Assembly: GCA_963789555.1 (NCBI GenBank)
Contig: CAWBKY010000001.1
Coordinates: forward strand, 1 to 64,000
Reading direction: 5' to 3'
DNA: 64,000 nt
Origin: JACXTP01 sp963789555
GTDB lineage: Archaea; Thermoplasmatota; Thermoplasmata; Methanomassiliicoccales; UBA472
A program made the position numbers and the translations under genes. A model generated the notes under the pieces. It did no database searches. It was not told the origin of the DNA and worked only from the letters and a program-made list of their open reading frames with translations. Positions 60,864-64,000 of this stretch are shown piece after piece. The number at the start of each line of letters is the position of its first letter. The first letter of the stretch is position 1.

Positions 60864-61902
60864 AGGCGGAGATGACCCCGATGGAGAGGACCCTTACCGC
60901 CATGAGGCACCAGGAACCGGACCGGGTGCCCCTACTCCTCAGCCTCACCATGCATGGGGCGAAGGCCTTGGGCATGTCCATCCAGAGCTACTATTCGAAA
61001 GCGGATAACATCGTAAGGGGCCAGGTGAAGCTCCGAGAACGATATGGGCATGACATCCTCAACACCTTCACCCACGCATCAGCGGAGTTCGAGGCGTTCG
61101 GAGGGACCACCACATATTATGAGGACGGGCCGCCCAACTCAGGCGAACCAGTGCTGAGGGCCATGGAGGACATTGAGAGCCTGGAGGCGCCGGACCCGAA
61201 GGACCATGCTGGGTCTGATGGTGGTCGTCGAGGCCACGCGAAAACTGCGCGAGGCGCGTCGGTCCAGAGGTCCCCATCATCGGCGTGGTCGTTTCCCCCT
61301 TCTCTCTGCCAGTGATGCAGATGGGCTTCGAGAACTACTTCGACCTCATGTACAACGAGACCAAGGCCTTCGAGCACCTGATGCGGATAAACGAGACGTT
61401 CTCGGCGGAGCTGGCGAACCTGCAGTTGGAGGCAGGCGCCACCGCCATGGTGCTGTTCGACCCGGTCTCCTCCACCACCATCATCCCCCGGGACAAGTAT
61501 ATCGAGACCGGTTTCAGGAGCGCCAAGCGAACCATCCGGTCGATAAAAGGTCCCGTTCTCACCCATTTCGCATCAGGCAGGATCCTGCCCATCATCGACA
61601 AGGTCATCGAGACGGGGACGGTGGGGGTAGGCGTCAGCACGGATGAGGACATGGCGACCATGAAGAGGGCCTGTGGCAACCGGCTCACCCTGGTCGGCAA
61701 CCTGAATGGTGTCCAGATGCCCACCTGGACGGCCCTGGACGTGGAAAGGAAGGTCAAGGAGGCGGTGCACAAGGCCGCCCCTGGAGGCGGGTTCATCCTC
61801 TCTGACAACCATGGGGAGATACCCTTCCAGGTCCCGGATAGCACCATCGAGCACATCGCCGAGTCAACCCGCAGGTATGGGACCTACCCCATCAAGGTCT
61901 GA
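60860..61902 (+). CDS. MtaA/MtbA-like (uroporphyrinogen decarboxylase-fold) methyltransferase, frameshifted
   Basis: About 347 residues of the UroD/MtaA fold. MTPMERTLTAMRHQEPDRVP is the family N-terminus, and LEAGATAMVLFDPVSSTTII and GVGVSTDEDMATMKRACG follow. Frame changes occur near 61190-61260. The zinc His-x-Cys motif of MtaA/MtbA reads THFASG (Cys to Ala), and the second Cys region reads SDNHGEIP, so the zinc site is atypical. TTG 60860 overlaps the corrinoid stop, showing coupling; ATG 60872 is possible. Confidence 0.75.
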
Positions 61903-61974
61903 CGACAACCTCATCGGACCGGGCCCCAATAATCATTATTAAGGTCCCATTGGAATTGATTCAACGGTGAACAT

Positions 61975-62385
61975 ATGACCCAATTACCAGAGGAAGTCAT
62001 GAAGATGGCCAACGATATGAAGGCGGTCAAGGTCCTGACCACGGTCTCAGCCGATGGGGTCCTCCACTCGATCCGTGTGGGGAGCATGGTGGCCCCAGCG
62101 CCAAATATGATGGCGGTAGGGGCGATACTGATGAAGACCACGGCCAAGAACCTGGAGGACATGAAGAAGAAGAACCAACCGGTGGCGATATTGCTCGGTT
62201 CCGAGATGAACTCCTATCTCATAATGGCCAAGGTCAAGGAGACCCAGAAGGCCGGCCCGCTGTTCGAAAAAATGAACGAGAACCTCAAGGCCATCGGATT
62301 GCAGGCCGGGGCGGTCTGGGTGTTCGAACCAACTGGGGTATGGAACCAGAGCGCCTCCTACGAGGCGGGCAAGAAGATCGCTTGA
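61975..62385 (+). CDS. Pyridoxamine 5'-phosphate oxidase-fold flavoprotein
   Basis: An intact 136-residue split-barrel FMN-binding protein: AVKVLTTVSADGVLHSIRVG, NLEDMKKKNQPVAILL and SYLIMAKVKETQKAGPLF. It looks like a small single-domain family member, not true PdxH. TATA-like TCATTATTAAGG lies about 40 bases upstream, and GGTGA precedes the ATG. Substrate unknown. Confidence 0.8.
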   Translation: MTQLPEEVMKMANDMKAVKVLTTVSADGVLHSIRVGSMVAPAPNMMAVGAILMKTTAKNLEDMKKKNQPVAILLGSEMNSYLIMAKVKETQKAGPLFEKMNENLKAIGLQAGAVWVFEPTGVWNQSASYEAGKKIA

Positions 62386-62467
62386 ACAATAACCTTCTTT
62401 AAGAGTTCCGGTCCATCAAGATGCCGGAACATAATATTCCTTAGAAGCGAGCGGAGCGTGCCACCAG

Positions 62468-63502
62468 ATGGACCAATTGATGTTGTTATTCGCCCTCATC
62501 GGTATGGGGTTGATCTGGGCATTCTCATTCACGAACGGTTTCCAGGATGGTGCCACCACCGCAGCCACCCTCGTGGCCAGCAAGGCCGCCACTCCAAGGC
62601 AGGGCCTGATGTTGGTAGCATCGTTGGGAGCTCTCGGGACACTATTGGGCGGGTCGGCGGTGGCCTTCACCATCACCGGTCTGATCGATGTCGATGACTC
62701 TGAGTTGGTAATGATCATAACCCTTTCCGCGTTGGCGGGGGCCATCGCTTGGAACATGGTCACCTGGTATTTTGGGATACCATGCTCCACCACCCAATCC
62801 CTGGTGGGAGGATTGGTGGGGGCGGGGGTGGCCGTGGCCGGTACGGGAAGCGTCAACTGGGGGTGGTCCGAACTTATGGACGGGGAACTTACCGGGCTGA
62901 TGCTGGTCATCGTGTTCTTGGTGGTCTCGATCATCTTCGGTCTGGTGGGAGGGTACCTACTGTTCAAGGCGACCAAGTGGATGTTGAGAGGGGCGAAGCG
63001 GTCGATCAACCGGCGCATCAACCAAGCACAATGGTTGGCCACCAGCGTATTCGCGTTCAGCAACGGGGCCAACGATTCACAGAAGTTCCTGGGGCTGATC
63101 ATCATGATACTGATGTCCACGGGGTTCACAAGCACGGAGGAGATCCCTCTTTGGGCCAGGTTGTTCATAGCATTGGCCATCGGCCTGGGCACGATCATCG
63201 GCGGGAGGCGAATCCTCAAGACCTTGGCCAGCAAGATATACTCCATCGCTCCCATCCACTCCCTCGACTCCCAGATCGTATCGGGGACGGCGTTGACCAT
63301 ATCCACTGTGATAGGGGCGCCCATATCCTCGACCCAAGTGGTCTCATCGAGCATACTGGGTATAGGTGCGGCAGACCGACCCAGGTATGTGCGATGGGCC
63401 AAAGCGAACGAGCTCGTGGTCTCATGGCTGCTCACCATACCCGCTTCGGCCTTGGTCTCTGGCCTGATAGGATATGCATTTGATTTGTTCTACATATCAT
63501 GA
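62468..63502 (+). CDS. pit: PiT-family inorganic phosphate transporter
   Basis: An intact 344-residue membrane protein with about ten hydrophobic segments and the two inverted PiT signatures: AFSFTNGFQDGATTAA near the N-terminus and AFSNGANDSQKFLG in the second half. Imports phosphate with a cation. The next gene encodes the DUF47/PhoU-like partner, which is the usual pairing. Confidence 0.95.
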   Translation: MDQLMLLFALIGMGLIWAFSFTNGFQDGATTAATLVASKAATPRQGLMLVASLGALGTLLGGSAVAFTITGLIDVDDSELVMIITLSALAGAIAWNMVTWYFGIPCSTTQSLVGGLVGAGVAVAGTGSVNWGWSELMDGELTGLMLVIVFLVVSIIFGLVGGYLLFKATKWMLRGAKRSINRRINQAQWLATSVFAFSNGANDSQKFLGLIIMILMSTGFTSTEEIPLWARLFIALAIGLGTIIGGRRILKTLASKIYSIAPIHSLDSQIVSGTALTISTVIGAPISSTQVVSSSILGIGAADRPRYVRWAKANELVVSWLLTIPASALVSGLIGYAFDLFYIS

Positions 63503-63512
63503 GGTGTCAAGA

Positions 63513-64000
63513 ATGGAAAAACAAGAAGAGGTAAGGGAACGTCGATTGATACGCCGCATCTTCCCGGAAGGGCCTGATTTCTATCTTATGCTCATCGATA
63601 TAACCGACCAATCCCGAGAGGGCGTGGAAGAATTCCGATCCTGGCTGGACAAAGGCCATCTAGCCGATATCAATCGTTTGGAGGAGCTGGATGAAAGGAT
63701 GGACGAAACGCGCTACAAGATGGAGCACGAGCTCCATGACGCGTTCGCAACGCCCATCGACCGAGAGGAGATATACATTCTTTCCCGTCAGGTGGACTAC
63801 CTGGTCAACTATTGCGTCATGATGGCCAGACAGATGCAGGCCTACGATGTCCCGCCCAACGAGTCCATCAAGTTCATGGCGGAGAACCTGGTGGAGGCCA
63901 TGAACCATGTTTCTCAGTCGCTCCGATTACTGAGGGAAAAGGATGGAAAGGCGGATGAACTGATCAAGGACATGAGGAAATGCCAACATCAGGATAGAAC
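63513..64000 (+). CDS. DUF47/PhoU-like phosphate transport accessory protein (partial)
   Basis: ATG 63513 lies 10 bases after the pit stop with GAGGTG upstream, and the frame stays open to the right edge (about 162 residues). RRIFPEGPDFYLMLIDITDQ and the helical ILSRQVDYLVNYCVMMARQM match DUF47 proteins that regulate Pit. The C-terminus lies outside the window. Confidence 0.85.
   Translation, partial: MEKQEEVRERRLIRRIFPEGPDFYLMLIDITDQSREGVEEFRSWLDKGHLADINRLEELDERMDETRYKMEHELHDAFATPIDREEIYILSRQVDYLVNYCVMMARQMQAYDVPPNESIKFMAENLVEAMNHVSQSLRLLREKDGKADELIKDMRKCQHQDR

Noticed and set aside
1..64000. CRISPR arrays, insertion sequences, prophage or integrase genes
   Set aside because: No spaced direct repeats, transposase or integrase motifs, or phage structural proteins were seen on either strand.

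Overview
The window looks like part of a euryarchaeal chromosome, most likely Thermoplasmatota related to Methanomassiliicoccales. This placement is an inference from gene content. The archaeal signs are TATA-type promoters, a tRNA-Cys with an archaeal-style intron, Trm1, MptD, THEP1, a UbiD-family enzyme of the archaeal mevalonate type, archaeal GluRS and GlyRS, pilin-like N-termini and a corrinoid protein with an MtaA/MtbA-like partner. No methyl-CoM reductase gene is in the window, so methanogenesis cannot be judged. I see no CRISPR array, transposase, rRNA or replication origin.

About 40 of roughly 70 protein genes are broken by one or more small frame changes, and the conserved protein resumes in another frame. 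The breaks hit essential genes (valS, glyS, gltX, cysS, purA, feoB), and several sit in short homopolymers. This pattern points to sequence or assembly error rather than gene decay, so each broken gene is reported as one feature over its full span.

Layout. 1-8.1 kb: thioesterase, a tandem ABC exporter operon, a ribbon-helix-helix protein, a degenerate two-component-like protein and AT-rich spacers. 8.1-19.3 kb: tRNA-Gly, valS, a CBS protein with a hibernation-factor-like tail, glyS with a Usp-CBS protein and an amidohydrolase, and a small ferredoxin. 19.5-26.1 kb: the most interesting locus, an operon encoding a duplicated ferredoxin/FlpD protein, NfnA, NfnB continuous with a [NiFe]-hydrogenase small subunit, the large subunit and its protease. 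26.2-40.1 kb: Isf-like flavoprotein, ThpR, biotin carboxylase, three pilin-like proteins, two divergent cysteine desulfurases, PyrDK, an AksA-like synthase, a bile-acid-type transporter, a HEPN-like protein and a CDF exporter. 40.2-46.8 kb: intron-containing tRNA-Cys, a QueG-like protein and a cysK-cysE-cysS-radical SAM operon. 46.9-54.9 kb: dtxR-feoA-feoB with a probable operator, LysE, gltX, UbiD with an EFR1 protein, nitroreductase. 54.9-64 kb: purA, trm1-THEP1, mptD, DUF362, superoxide dismutase, corrinoid protein with methyltransferase, and a phosphate transporter with a DUF47 partner.

How the genes fit together: the 19.6-26.1 kb operon would link H2 to NAD(P)H and ferredoxin, probably by flavin-based bifurcation. 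Cysteine synthesis, Cys-tRNA charging, two desulfurases, many Fe-S proteins and DtxR-controlled Fe(II) uptake make a coherent Fe-S supply theme around it.
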